A stretch of 39,625 bases of DNA from a virus, in IMG/VR virus record IMGVR_UViG_3300035689_000037, positions 1 to 39,625 of that record. The stretch is one strand, 5' to 3'. A program made the position numbers and the translations under genes. Below are positions 11,980 to 17,621 of the stretch, piece by piece; the first letter of the stretch is position 1; each line of letters starts with the position of its first letter. The notes beneath the pieces are model-generated. The model saw nothing but the letters and a program-made list of their open reading frames with translations, had not been told where the DNA came from and did not search any database.

Positions 11980-12005
11980 GTCCCCAGGGATTTCTCCCCA
12001 GGGAC
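11980..12005 (-). terminator. Terminator of the 12043-12288 gene
   Basis: GTCCCTGGGGA and TCCCTGGGGAC pair over 11 bp around a GAAA tetraloop, then TTCCTTTTT on the minus strand. Confidence 0.85.
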
Positions 12006-12008
12006 AAC

Positions 12009-12037
12009 CTTTACTTACTTACTTACTTACTTACTTA
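12009..12037 (-). repeat. TAAG tetranucleotide array after a stop codon
   Basis: On the minus strand (TAAG)n, six or more units, lies between the stop of the 12043-12288 gene and its terminator. Because the period is 4, TAA falls in all three frames. Shorter versions follow other genes at 10033, 12786 and 13411; a related TTAG/TTAAG run is at 12375-12404. Confidence 0.7.
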
Positions 12038-12042
12038 TGGAG

Positions 12043-12288
12043 TCAGCGACGAACGCGCATTCTCCACTCCCCCATACCGAGGTAAGTGTTTACCAACACA
12101 GCCTCAAACAGGGAAAAGTTATTCAGGTCCTGGACCCACAGTCTAATCTCTTGCGAGATTTCGCTTGTTGATACAGGATCATCATATCCCAGGACTTTTC
12201 CGAAGCAGTTGTGGAAGTCCAAGACATCCCCAATGTTCGGTGAAGGCTGGGAGCCAATCACCTTTCCTTCTTGAAATAACAAGGCCAT
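12043..12288 (-). CDS. Hypothetical 81-aa protein
   Basis: ATG at 12288 (MALLFQEGKVIGSQPSPNIG) with AAAGGGGCTATC upstream. The sequence includes a beta-like start, a central CFGKVLGYDDPVSTSEISQEI and a basic C-terminus EWRMRVRR. No family recognised. It has a variant leader hairpin with different bases but the same pairing scheme. Confidence 0.7.
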   Translation of the reverse strand: MALLFQEGKVIGSQPSPNIGDVLDFHNCFGKVLGYDDPVSTSEISQEIRLWVQDLNNFSLFEAVLVNTYLGMGEWRMRVRR

Positions 12289-12307
12289 GATAGCCCCTTT
12301 CTGTTAT

Positions 12308-12330
12308 GGACTGATCCGGTTGATCTATCC
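12308..12330 (-). promoter_or_regulatory. Type I leader hairpin, short variant, of the 12043-12288 gene
   Basis: Minus strand: GGAT-A-GATC-AACC-GGATC-A-GTCC. Inner GATC/GATC and outer GGAT/GTCC keep the architecture of the GACC/GGTC copies with new base pairs. Confidence 0.7.
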
Positions 12331-12341
12331 CAAAAAAAGAA

Positions 12342-12373
12342 GTTTCCCCCAAGGCAAATGCCCCAGGGGAAAC
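12342..12373 (-). terminator. Terminator of the 12405-12692 gene
   Basis: GTTTCCCCTGGGGC... paired with ...GGGGGAAAC, then TTCTTTTTTT on the minus strand. Confidence 0.8.
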
Positions 12374-12404
12374 AACTTCAACTAACTTAACTAACTTAAC
12401 TAAT

Positions 12405-12692
12405 TTACTTGCGTCGGTTTATCTGTGTAATTACTTCACAGATAAGACGCAACTTTCTTTCTACATGACGCCATTGGTTATAACGCTTTTCCAACATATT
12501 AATGCTGCCGTTGTAGTCAGCATTTTGACACATGTTGTCGTGGTAAGCTGCAGGCTCACCATACATGTCTTCCAATTGCATTACCTCCTTTCTGCAACTA
12601 GCGCAGTAACCCATTTCTCCATTAGGGAGGACGGGCAGTGTGTACTTTGCATTGCTATACTGTTTCCCACAGGAAACGCATTCGTTCTTCAC
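12405..12692 (-). CDS. Zinc-ribbon-like protein, GTG start (95 aa)
   Basis: An open frame reaches 12773 but crosses the terminator and leader, so I place the start at GTG 12692 (VKNECVSCGKQYSNAKYTLP), 5 nt after AGAAAGG. CVSC (about residues 5-8) and CASC (about 32-35) form a zinc ribbon over a short beta hairpin (YTLPVLPNGEMGYC). The C-terminal half is helical and basic (MLEKRYNQWRHVERKLRLICEVI). Probably a nucleic-acid or protein adaptor; no family recognised. Confidence 0.72.
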   Translation of the reverse strand: MKNECVSCGKQYSNAKYTLPVLPNGEMGYCASCRKEVMQLEDMYGEPAAYHDNMCQNADYNGSINMLEKRYNQWRHVERKLRLICEVITQINRRK

Positions 12693-12696
12693 GACA

Positions 12697-12736
12697 ACCT
12701 TTCTGACCCCTTCGGTTGTTCGGGGGTCTATGGTCA
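12697..12736 (-). promoter_or_regulatory. Leader hairpin, large-loop variant, of the 12405-12692 gene
   Basis: Minus strand: GACC-ATA-GACCCC-12-nt loop-GGGGTC-AGAAA-GGTT. A six-bp inner stem and a four-bp outer GACC/GGTT; the outer arm contains part of the ribosome site, so folding could hide it. Confidence 0.6.
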
Positions 12737-12744
12737 AAAAAGAA

Positions 12745-12785
12745 GTTTCCCCGAGGACCAGCATCTCTGCCAATCCCCGGGGAAC
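12745..12785 (-). terminator. Terminator of the 12809-12952 gene
   Basis: GTTCCCCGGGGA paired with TCCTCGGGGAAAC over a 16-nt loop, then TTCTTTTTT on the minus strand. Confidence 0.8.
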
Positions 12786-12808
12786 AACTCAACTACTTAC
12801 TTACTTGC

Positions 12809-12952
12809 TTATTTGCGTCGGATTTCTCCAACAACGTAAGCAATGATGCAAACAGCTATAACCGTAATGGCTACTGCAGCTGCAATTCCCATAGGTGACC
12901 AGGACACTACGTCCTGACACACCCCATCCATGCATTCATATGGTTGACCCAT
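12809..12952 (-). CDS. Small single-pass membrane protein (47 aa)
   Basis: ATG at 12952 after AAAGGGGAATATA; TAA at 12809. MGQPYECMDGVCQDVVSWSP is a short outside-type N-terminus with two Cys, residues about 21-42 are a hydrophobic helix (MGIAAAVAITVIAVCIIAYV), and GEIRRK is a positive cytoplasmic end, so N-out/C-in is expected. Its type II leader, terminator and TAAG array match those of its neighbours, which supports it as a real gene despite its length. Function unknown. Confidence 0.75.
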   Translation of the reverse strand: MGQPYECMDGVCQDVVSWSPMGIAAAVAITVIAVCIIAYVVGEIRRK

Positions 12953-12961
12953 TATATTCCC

Positions 12962-13000
12962 CTTTCAAGAGAATGAGCTAGGGGCCTTTCCCCTATCCTC
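12962..13000 (-). promoter_or_regulatory. Type II leader hairpin of the 12809-12952 gene
   Basis: TAGGGG/CCCCTA stem inside GAG/CTC, as at 9952-9990; the two copies are identical over about 38 nt, although the genes they precede are unrelated. Confidence 0.65.
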
Positions 13001-13019
13001 AAAAAAAAGGGTAGGGTCT

Positions 13020-13051
13020 CTACCCCAGGGATCCGAAGATCCCCAGGGTAG
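13020..13051 (-). terminator. Terminator of the 13138-13314 gene
   Basis: Fourteen-bp stem CTACCCTGGGGATC with GATCCCTGGGGTAG closed by a UUCG tetraloop on the minus strand; TTTTTTTT follows after a further CCCTACCC. The 86 nt between this and the stop codon show only a weak GCTACT/AGTAGC hairpin. Confidence 0.8.
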
Positions 13052-13137
13052 GGACGAGTTGCCTCCATTCTGTTCCCAGGTTAGGAGTGTTCACCCCGGC
13101 TACTCTCTTTCAAGTAGCGGCTTGTGGGACGAGGGTC

Positions 13138-13314
13138 TCAGAGAGAATCGACGCACTGCCCGTGAACGAGCGGCATGGATTCATCCCTGGTGCGGTGAAC
13201 CGTTGTTCCAAGTTCCCCTGTAGGGAGCTTGTACTGGTAATCCACCACCTCTTCTACAGTTATGTCCTGTCCGCAAAGCGAACAAACACCAACCGAGTCC
13301 CAGGTGGGAGCCAT
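13138..13314 (-). CDS. Zinc-finger-like protein (58 aa)
   Basis: Start at ATG 13314 (MAPTWDSVGVCSLCGQDITV), 6 nt after AAAGGAGGTGA; the longer frame to 13356 begins before the ribosome site. CSLC at residues 11-14 and HGQC near the C-terminus (VHGQCVDSL) make a C-x2-C...H-x2-C zinc site with a short beta unit between. No family recognised beyond the zinc-binding pattern. Confidence 0.75.
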   Translation of the reverse strand: MAPTWDSVGVCSLCGQDITVEEVVDYQYKLPTGELGTTVHRTRDESMPLVHGQCVDSL

Positions 13315-13343
13315 TATTTCACCTCCTTTCGTTGGTGAGTTGT

Positions 13344-13366
13344 GGACTGACCCCAATGGTCTATCC
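13344..13366 (-). promoter_or_regulatory. Type I leader hairpin of the 13138-13314 gene
   Basis: Minus strand: GGAT-A-GACC-ATTG-GGGTC-A-GTCC. Outer GGAT/GTCC as at 12308, inner GACC/GGTC as at 9078: the two stems vary independently. Confidence 0.75.
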
Positions 13367-13378
13367 CCAAAAAAGGGA

Positions 13379-13406
13379 GTTCCCGAGGACCGAAATCCCC
13401 GGGAAC
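13379..13406 (-). terminator. Terminator of the 13442-13705 gene
   Basis: Exact copy of the GTTCCCGGGGA/TCCTCGGGAAC hairpin at 9999, with CTCCCTTTTTT on the minus strand, after a TAAG array at 13411-13443. Confidence 0.85.
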
Positions 13407-13441
13407 AACCCTTCTACTTACTTACTTACTTATCTACTTAC

Positions 13442-13705
13442 TTAGTGAAGAGTGCTCTCTTCGTGGTAGACATCCACCACAATTGAAGTACCCTTCTTGC
13501 TGACTGTTACTTCCTGGTGCAATGACCAGACTGAGTTCCCCTCATACGCCTCATCGAAAGCCATGAAGGCCTTGATGAGCTTCTCGATTTTGACTTCTGA
13601 GAAGCCATTCGTATCAATGACATGAGTACCCTCAGGCAAAAGGATGTATTCATCCCTGCCTGTTTGACGATACACCAACGAGTTGATTATTTCTGATACT
13701 TTCAT
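13442..13705 (-). CDS. Hypothetical 87-aa protein
   Basis: ATG at 13705 (MKVSEIINSLVYRQTGRDEY), 9 nt after GGAGGT. The sequence alternates a helix, a beta turn (LLPEGTHVIDTNGFSEVK), a helix (IEKLIKAFMAFDEAYEG) and a final beta hairpin (QEVTVSKKGTSIVVDVYHEE), a plausible small alpha/beta fold. No family recognised. Confidence 0.72.
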   Translation of the reverse strand: MKVSEIINSLVYRQTGRDEYILLPEGTHVIDTNGFSEVKIEKLIKAFMAFDEAYEGNSVWSLHQEVTVSKKGTSIVVDVYHEESTLH

Positions 13706-13732
13706 AATTTGCTGACCTCCATCAGCTAGGTG

Positions 13733-13756
13733 AGATTGACCCCAATGGTCTATCCC
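13733..13756 (-). promoter_or_regulatory. Type I leader hairpin of the 13442-13705 gene
   Basis: Minus strand: GAT-A-GACC-ATTG-GGGTC-A-ATC. The outer stem is now GAT/ATC, again a compensated change against GGAT/GTCC. Confidence 0.72.
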
Positions 13757-13763
13757 AAAAAAA

Positions 13764-13802
13764 GGAGTTCCCTCCTACGCTGGATGCGTAAGAGAGAACT
13801 CC
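13764..13802 (-). terminator. Terminator of the 13833-14279 gene
   Basis: Seventeen-bp stem GGAGTTCTCTCTTACGC with GCGTAGGAGGGAACTCC around ATCCA, followed by TTTTTTT on the minus strand. Confidence 0.9.
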
Positions 13803-13832
13803 AATTCTTTTAGCTAGGCCCTGGCTTATTTA

Positions 13833-14279
13833 TTAACTTACAGTTTGAGCGCGTACAACTCGCCCAAATTGATCCTCCAACCTGTCACCTAACAAGTTGA
13901 TCTCATTTTCAGAGATCTTGTTGCTAATCGTGATCTTCGGCAAACGATTCACTTGCCATTCAACTACATAAAGGGCAGAATCAATCTGCTCAATGTCGTA
14001 GTCCAGCTGACATCCCACGTGGAATTTGTTGCCGTGATTTTCCACTCGGTCAGCTTCATTAACAATTGTCCAATCCCAGTACGAGACATTTGACATTGCA
14101 TTCCACCACTGATTGGTGGAGTTGGGCTGGTGGTGGCAATCACGACCACCCATGCGCACCGTGGTTGAGACGAGACCGTCAACAACGATCACCTCTGATG
14201 CGAGCATGGTGATGCCATTGCTCATGATGATATTTCCCAAGATCCTGAGCATCAGGATTCTGATTTGCATTTCGTTCAT
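13833..14279 (-). CDS. Hypothetical 148-aa protein
   Basis: ATG at 14279 (MNEMQIRILMLRILGNIIMS) follows TAGGAGGAATT. A hydrophobic first 25 residues, too charged for a clear signal peptide, precedes a beta-rich section (SEVIVVDGLVSTTVRMGGRDCHH) and a C-terminus with LPKITISNKISENEINLLGD. No family recognised. Its 140-nt leader is unlike the type I leaders and resembles that of the gene at 14521-14790. Confidence 0.72.
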   Translation of the reverse strand: MNEMQIRILMLRILGNIIMSNGITMLASEVIVVDGLVSTTVRMGGRDCHHQPNSTNQWWNAMSNVSYWDWTIVNEADRVENHGNKFHVGCQLDYDIEQIDSALYVVEWQVNRLPKITISNKISENEINLLGDRLEDQFGRVVRAQTVS

Positions 14280-14289
14280 AATTCCTCCT

Positions 14290-14437
14290 AGGAATCATAA
14301 TACGCTGTTAAGGCTCGCGTAGTCTCCTAGTCTTTTAAATTGCAGGTGTTCTATAGTCTGCAACGCTAACAATGTGACAAACATCGTCTGGTTTTACACT
14401 AAACAGATACCAGATTTAAGGACAGTGGCCTATCCTC
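14290..14437 (-). promoter_or_regulatory. Type III long leader of the 13833-14279 gene
   Basis: Directly after the terminator T-run the minus strand has GGATAG-GCCA-CTGTCC (hairpin), then CTGGT...ACCAG enclosing about 16 nt, then about 90 nt to AGGAGG. The same order occurs at 14800-14925. Possible minus promoter elements TTGTCA and TATAGA lie near 14380 and 14350, with spacing longer than ideal. Confidence 0.5.
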
Positions 14438-14448
14438 AAAAAAAGGAA

Positions 14449-14476
14449 GTTCCCGAGGACCGAAATCCCCGGGAAC
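14449..14476 (-). terminator. Terminator of the 14521-14790 gene
   Basis: Exact copy of the GTTCCCGGGGA/TCCTCGGGAAC hairpin with TTCCTTTTTTT, as at 9999 and 14937. Confidence 0.85.
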
Positions 14477-14520
14477 AAACCTTCTTCTTTATTAAAGAGG
14501 TGGACCATCACCTCATTGTA

Positions 14521-14790
14521 TTAAGCTTCTTCTGAGCGGAAGTAAGCTTTTACCTGTGACCAGTCAATGGTCCGGGTCCTGGCCAAGTAGGCGACGGTGA
14601 AGCCAATGGCCACCATCACCAGCATTCCCCAATTGATGATGCCAACCAGGAAGCCCAAGAGCGTCCAGGCCAGATTACTTGGGGTGGACAGTACTTCTAC
14701 TGTCAAGTTGCTGGTAGGCTCCAATACCAACAACATTGCGACAATCGCCGCAATAACCAATACAACCTTCTTATTAATGAATGAGAACAT
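14521..14790 (-). CDS. Small membrane protein, two transmembrane segments (89 aa)
   Basis: Start at ATG 14790 (MFSFINKKVVLVIAAIVAML), 6 nt after TTGGAGGAA; an upstream ATG at 14808 precedes the ribosome site and is rejected. Hydrophobic helices at about residues 8-24 and 40-70 (the second long enough for one or two passes) flank a short polar loop; the C-terminus is RTRTIDWSQVKAYFRSEEA. Size and topology would allow a holin-like or membrane-remodelling role, but no lysis gene is nearby. Confidence 0.72.
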   Translation of the reverse strand: MFSFINKKVVLVIAAIVAMLLVLEPTSNLTVEVLSTPSNLAWTLLGFLVGIINWGMLVMVAIGFTVAYLARTRTIDWSQVKAYFRSEEA

Positions 14791-14799
14791 GATTCCTCC

Positions 14800-14925
14800 A
14801 AGAAACATGCCTTTGTTCAGCTTAACGTACTGAACGTGATTATTACGTTGACTGATGTACCGGCGTCACCCGGACTGGTTTTATGCCTGCATTCTGGCTA
14901 CCAGCAAGGACAATGGCCTATCCTC
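14800..14925 (-). promoter_or_regulatory. Type III long leader of the 14521-14790 gene
   Basis: Minus strand: GGATAG-GCCA-TTGTCC hairpin, CTGGT...ACCAG stem, GCCGG-like turn, AACGT/ACGTT stem, then TTGGAGGAATC before ATG. It shares order and the AAAACCAG block with 14290-14437; the first stem differs by G-U versus G-C. Confidence 0.5.
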
Positions 14926-14936
14926 AAAAAAAGGAA

Positions 14937-14964
14937 GTTCCCGAGGACCGAAATCCCCGGGAAC
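14937..14964 (-). terminator. Terminator of the 14979-15281 gene
   Basis: Fourth exact copy of the GTTCCCGGGGA/TCCTCGGGAAC hairpin with TTCCTTTTTTT on the minus strand. Confidence 0.85.
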
Positions 14965-14978
14965 AAACCTTCTTTTAA

Positions 14979-15281
14979 CTAGCGTGCGTGGTGGACCGTA
15001 TTAGTCCAGTACCATACGCCCATTGTATAACTATATTTCATTTCTTGTTCAATCGTGATCATACGACCACGAAATTCGCGGTTAAACCACTCTGTATTTG
15101 AGCAGATGTGCCCGAACTGAACTGCATCTGTTTCACCTGCACCATAGAAGGTTGCACGTAACCACACTTCAGTGCCCGTATGGGCGCTAAACTTCCCAGT
15201 ATATGATCTACGCATGGGCAACGCGTTACCCTCACTGTCCATTGCGTACTTTCCTATAACATCACTCATACATGTAATCAT
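14979..15281 (-). CDS. Hypothetical 100-aa protein
   Basis: ATG at 15281 (MITCMSDVIGKYAMDSEGNA) lies 7 nt after AGAAAGG; an internal ATG at residue 5 is an alternative. Beta-rich and aromatic (RRSYTGKFSAHTGTEVWLRATFYG, MKYSYTMGVWYWTN), with Cys at residue 4 and in HICSNTEW. No family recognised. It is the first gene of the minus-strand module, next to the AT-rich switch region. Confidence 0.72.
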   Translation of the reverse strand: MITCMSDVIGKYAMDSEGNALPMRRSYTGKFSAHTGTEVWLRATFYGAGETDAVQFGHICSNTEWFNREFRGRMITIEQEMKYSYTMGVWYWTNTVHHAR

Positions 15282-15337
15282 TACATTTCCTTTCTGTTAA
15301 GACCCCATACCCCGGTGGGCACGTTAAAGGCCAAGTA

Positions 15338-15356
15338 CACGACATGTACTCATAAT
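15338..15356 (-). other. Hairpin in the leader of the 14979-15281 gene
   Basis: AGTACA/TGTACT six-bp stem on the minus strand, 60 nt upstream of the start, in the place of the type I hairpins but unrelated in sequence. Confidence 0.4.
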
Positions 15357-15363
15357 CCCCTCC

Positions 15364-15489
15364 CTATAAATTTTTCTTCTATTTATCCCTTATTAAACTT
15401 ATATAAAGATATATAAACACATCTATAAATTTTTCCCCTATTTTTACCTCTAATAAATCTTTACATGTTTATATAGGCTACGATATAGT
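15364..15489. promoter_or_regulatory. AT-rich divergent promoter region with direct repeats
   Basis: The 354-nt gap between divergent genes (15281 and 15636) contains two imperfect direct repeats beginning CTATAAATTTTTC at about 15364 and 15422. For the plus strand a promoter can be drawn: TTTACA (15460-15465), 18-nt spacer, TATAGT (15484-15489), about 145 nt before the ATG at 15636. Runs such as TATATAAAGATATATAAAC could supply minus-strand promoters. No ORF is seen in the gap. Confidence 0.5.
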
Positions 15490-15635
15490 GTGACAAACGC
15501 CGCAGGAAAAAATCACAAATGTTCCTATAAGAAGTTGCAACTAGATGCAAGACATGCCTATCATACGTACATGGCTAATCCAGCTATAGATACACACACC
15601 AAGCACACAATGCTTACACTTGCAAAGGAAAACAA

Positions 15636-15854
15636 ATGAGCTCACATATGGAATGTCCCACATGCGGACACGAGTTTGTCGTAGCAGAAGAACTACTAGG
15701 TTCCAACGTAAGATGTCCACACTGCTTTCAGTGGATGAATCCTTTCGGAGGACCTGTACAGTCTAACCATGAAGATTTAGACGTAGGATATTCTTCTTCT
15801 CACCAGGTTGAGATTTGGGAAGAAATGGGTTATGAAGCAGGCTACGATTACTGA
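15636..15854 (+). CDS. Zinc-ribbon protein (72 aa)
   Basis: ATG at 15636 follows AAAGGAAAACAA. CPTCGHEF (residues 7 on) and CPHCFQWM about 20 residues later give a classic MJ0042/FYDLN-type zinc ribbon (CPxCGxxF...VRCPxC), and the acidic C-terminal part (EDLDVGYSSS, EIWEEMGYEAGYDY) has no further motif. Such ribbons often serve as adaptors in transcription or assembly. It is an isolated plus-strand gene between minus-strand blocks, closed by a strong bidirectional terminator. Confidence 0.8.
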   Translation: MSSHMECPTCGHEFVVAEELLGSNVRCPHCFQWMNPFGGPVQSNHEDLDVGYSSSHQVEIWEEMGYEAGYDY

Positions 15855-15880
15855 TTATCGTTAATCTTTAGAAATAGCAA

Positions 15881-15922
15881 AAGAGGAGCGTTTCCCTACA
15901 CAAGGTAGGATTCGCTCCTCTT
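15881..15922. terminator. Bidirectional terminator between convergent genes
   Basis: AAGAGGAGCG (15881-15890) pairs with CGCTCCTCTT (15913-15922), with an inner CCTAC/GTAGG; T-runs follow on the plus strand (TTTTGTTTTT) and A-runs precede it, serving both the 15636-15854 and 15944-16225 genes. Confidence 0.88.
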
Positions 15923-15943
15923 TTGTTTTTATATCCGGCGAAA

Positions 15944-16225
15944 CTAGAATTCTTTAGGATCTATGACAATTGACGCAATGTCGTCTTCTTCTGCTATTTC
16001 ACGTAGGACATCTTCTATGTCTCTTTCAGATAGCTCAGCAATGTCGCTGACCATACTCCATTGTTCAGGAGTAAATATAGAAAATATCATCATTCCTTCA
16101 TCATTAGCGTGGACTGTAATAACGCGTTCTTCTATTACATCATTTGATTCATGAATGTAATGAGACACACCATCTTTAGATACTGACTCACTGATGATCT
16201 TTAATATTTTCTTCAAGAAGTCCAT
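15944..16225 (-). CDS. Hypothetical acidic protein (93 aa)
   Basis: ATG at 16225 (MDFLKKILKIISESVSKDGV); no strong Shine-Dalgarno is visible. An N-terminal amphipathic helix is followed by a beta section (ERVITVHANDEGMMIFSIF) and acidic helices (ELSERDIEDVLREIAEEDDIAS). No family recognised. Confidence 0.68.
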   Translation of the reverse strand: MDFLKKILKIISESVSKDGVSHYIHESNDVIEERVITVHANDEGMMIFSIFTPEQWSMVSDIAELSERDIEDVLREIAEEDDIASIVIDPKEF

Positions 16226-16312
16226 GAGTTGATAGTACTTTTTTTTTACTTAATTACACTAAGCTGTTGGGCTATTTCTAATAAGGAAACATAAACAGAC
16301 ATTTGGTATAAG

Positions 16313-16510
16313 TTATTCTTCATCTTGATTCTCCTGTGGTATTTCAAAAAAAATTTCCGAAAAATTTGAGTCGGCGGTTTCGTTCCATGAGTCACCACAA
16401 TCTCGGCATTTTACAGAAAAATAAGTACCATTTTTTTTATTTTTCATTTCTAGAACAGTAAAGTTTGGGGGATAACTACAATCAGAACATGTTGTTGGTT
16501 CGAAAGCCAT
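16313..16510 (-). CDS. Zinc-ribbon protein following recA (65 aa)
   Basis: ATG at 16510 (MAFEPTTCSDCSYPPNFTVL), 6 nt after the recA stop, so probably translated from the same message. CSDC (8-11) and CRDC (about 36-39) frame a beta hairpin (YFSVKC), the standard zinc-ribbon plan; the C-terminus is acidic (ENQDEE). It may act with the RecA protein, but only the position suggests it. Confidence 0.75.
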   Translation of the reverse strand: MAFEPTTCSDCSYPPNFTVLEMKNKKNGTYFSVKCRDCGDSWNETADSNFSEIFFEIPQENQDEE

Positions 16511-16516
16511 AATTGA

Positions 16517-17527
16517 TCACTTGATTTGTTGAATAATTTCCGGTAAAGACTTTAGCTTCTCAATAGCGTTGTCTCGCCCTTGAGCAAAGTTCTCTCCGTT
16601 ATAGTAAACCCATGCGCCCTTTTGGGTAAAGATTCCTCTGTCCATTCCAAGATTAAATAGGCAACCATACTCATCTATCCCGCGAGCATATAAGATATCA
16701 AACTCTACTATTTTCATTGGTGGCGCCATCTTATTTTTGATAATCTTGGCTTTGACTGTAACTCCCACAGAATCACCAGATTTATCTTTAATATCTTCAC
16801 GCTTACGAACATCAATACGTACAGAGGCGTAGAACTTAAGTGACATTCCTCCTGGAGTAGTTTCTGGATTACCAAACATAACTCCAATCTTATTGCGCAG
16901 TTGATTGATAAAAATGATTAAGGTGCCGTGCTGAGCAGCAAGTCCAGTAAGCTTTCTTAGGGCCTTAGCCATCATGCGTGCCTGAAGTCCCATATGTGCC
17001 TGATCCATTTCTCCATCTAACTCAGCTTTTGGAACAAGTGCGGCAACAGAGTCGATAACAATGATTCCAATGTCACCAGTTCTAATTAAAGAGTCTGCGA
17101 TGTCAAGACCTTGTTCTCCGTGATCTGGCTGAGCCAATAAAAGGTTGTCTAGGTCAATTCCAATGGCCTGCATGTACACTGGGTCCAAAGCATGCTCAGC
17201 GTCGATGTACGCGCACGTGAGGCCCATTTGCTGAGCCTTGGCGACTGTTGTTAGAGCGATAGTAGATTTACCAGATGACTCTGGTCCGAATATCTCCACC
17301 ACTCTACCTCTTGGTAGTCCTCCAATTCCAAGGGCAACATCGAGATTTGCAGCTCCAGTTGAAATTGAGTCCCAGGGCTTAACGCTTGTTGACCCAAGCT
17401 TAACGACTGATCCAGCACCGTATTTTCTTTGGAGTTGAGCTATTGCCACTTCGAGTGCCTTAGATTCCTGTTTCATCTTTGGCAAGATGACTTCTTGTTC
17501 AGAATCTTGTGCCATTTCGTTTTCCAT
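16517..17527 (-). CDS. recA: RecA recombinase, phage-encoded (336 aa)
   Basis: ATP-dependent DNA strand exchange protein for recombination and replication-fork repair. All core elements are visible: N-terminal helix to about residue 45 (LQRKYGAGSVVKLG), Walker A GPESSGKST (81-89), the catalytic Glu in DAEHAL (109-114), Walker B IIVIDS (155-160), loop L1 around 170-180 (DGEMDQAHMGLQARMM), and loop L2 with INQLRNKIGVMFGNPETTPGG (about 208-227). It is of the bacterial RecA type, not the T4 UvsX type, and ends soon after the core domain without the usual acidic tail. Start ATG at 17527 follows AAAGGAT by 10 nt; MAQDS four codons in is an alternative. Confidence 0.96.
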   Translation of the reverse strand: MENEMAQDSEQEVILPKMKQESKALEVAIAQLQRKYGAGSVVKLGSTSVKPWDSISTGAANLDVALGIGGLPRGRVVEIFGPESSGKSTIALTTVAKAQQMGLTCAYIDAEHALDPVYMQAIGIDLDNLLLAQPDHGEQGLDIADSLIRTGDIGIIVIDSVAALVPKAELDGEMDQAHMGLQARMMAKALRKLTGLAAQHGTLIIFINQLRNKIGVMFGNPETTPGGMSLKFYASVRIDVRKREDIKDKSGDSVGVTVKAKIIKNKMAPPMKIVEFDILYARGIDEYGCLFNLGMDRGIFTQKGAWVYYNGENFAQGRDNAIEKLKSLPEIIQQIK

Positions 17528-17621
17528 TTTAGTTATAATCCTTTGCGATTGTTACGTCCCGGTGAAGGACCAGCATAAATGCTATAATTGTTAACAAATA
17601 TTATATCATTTAGGAGTAGCT
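17528..17621. promoter_or_regulatory. Divergent promoter region between recA and the 53-aa gene
   Basis: AT-rich with TATAAT (17583-17588, plus), the palindrome TTGTTAACAA (17589-17598) and GCATAAATGC nearby. TTGTTA followed 17 nt on by TATGCT could serve recA on the minus strand. The palindrome may be an operator shared by both directions. Confidence 0.45.

Noticed and set aside
12692-12773. Upstream extension of the zinc-ribbon gene to 12773
   Set aside because: It would read through the terminator stem, T-run and leader hairpin; GTG at 12692 has a proper ribosome site.
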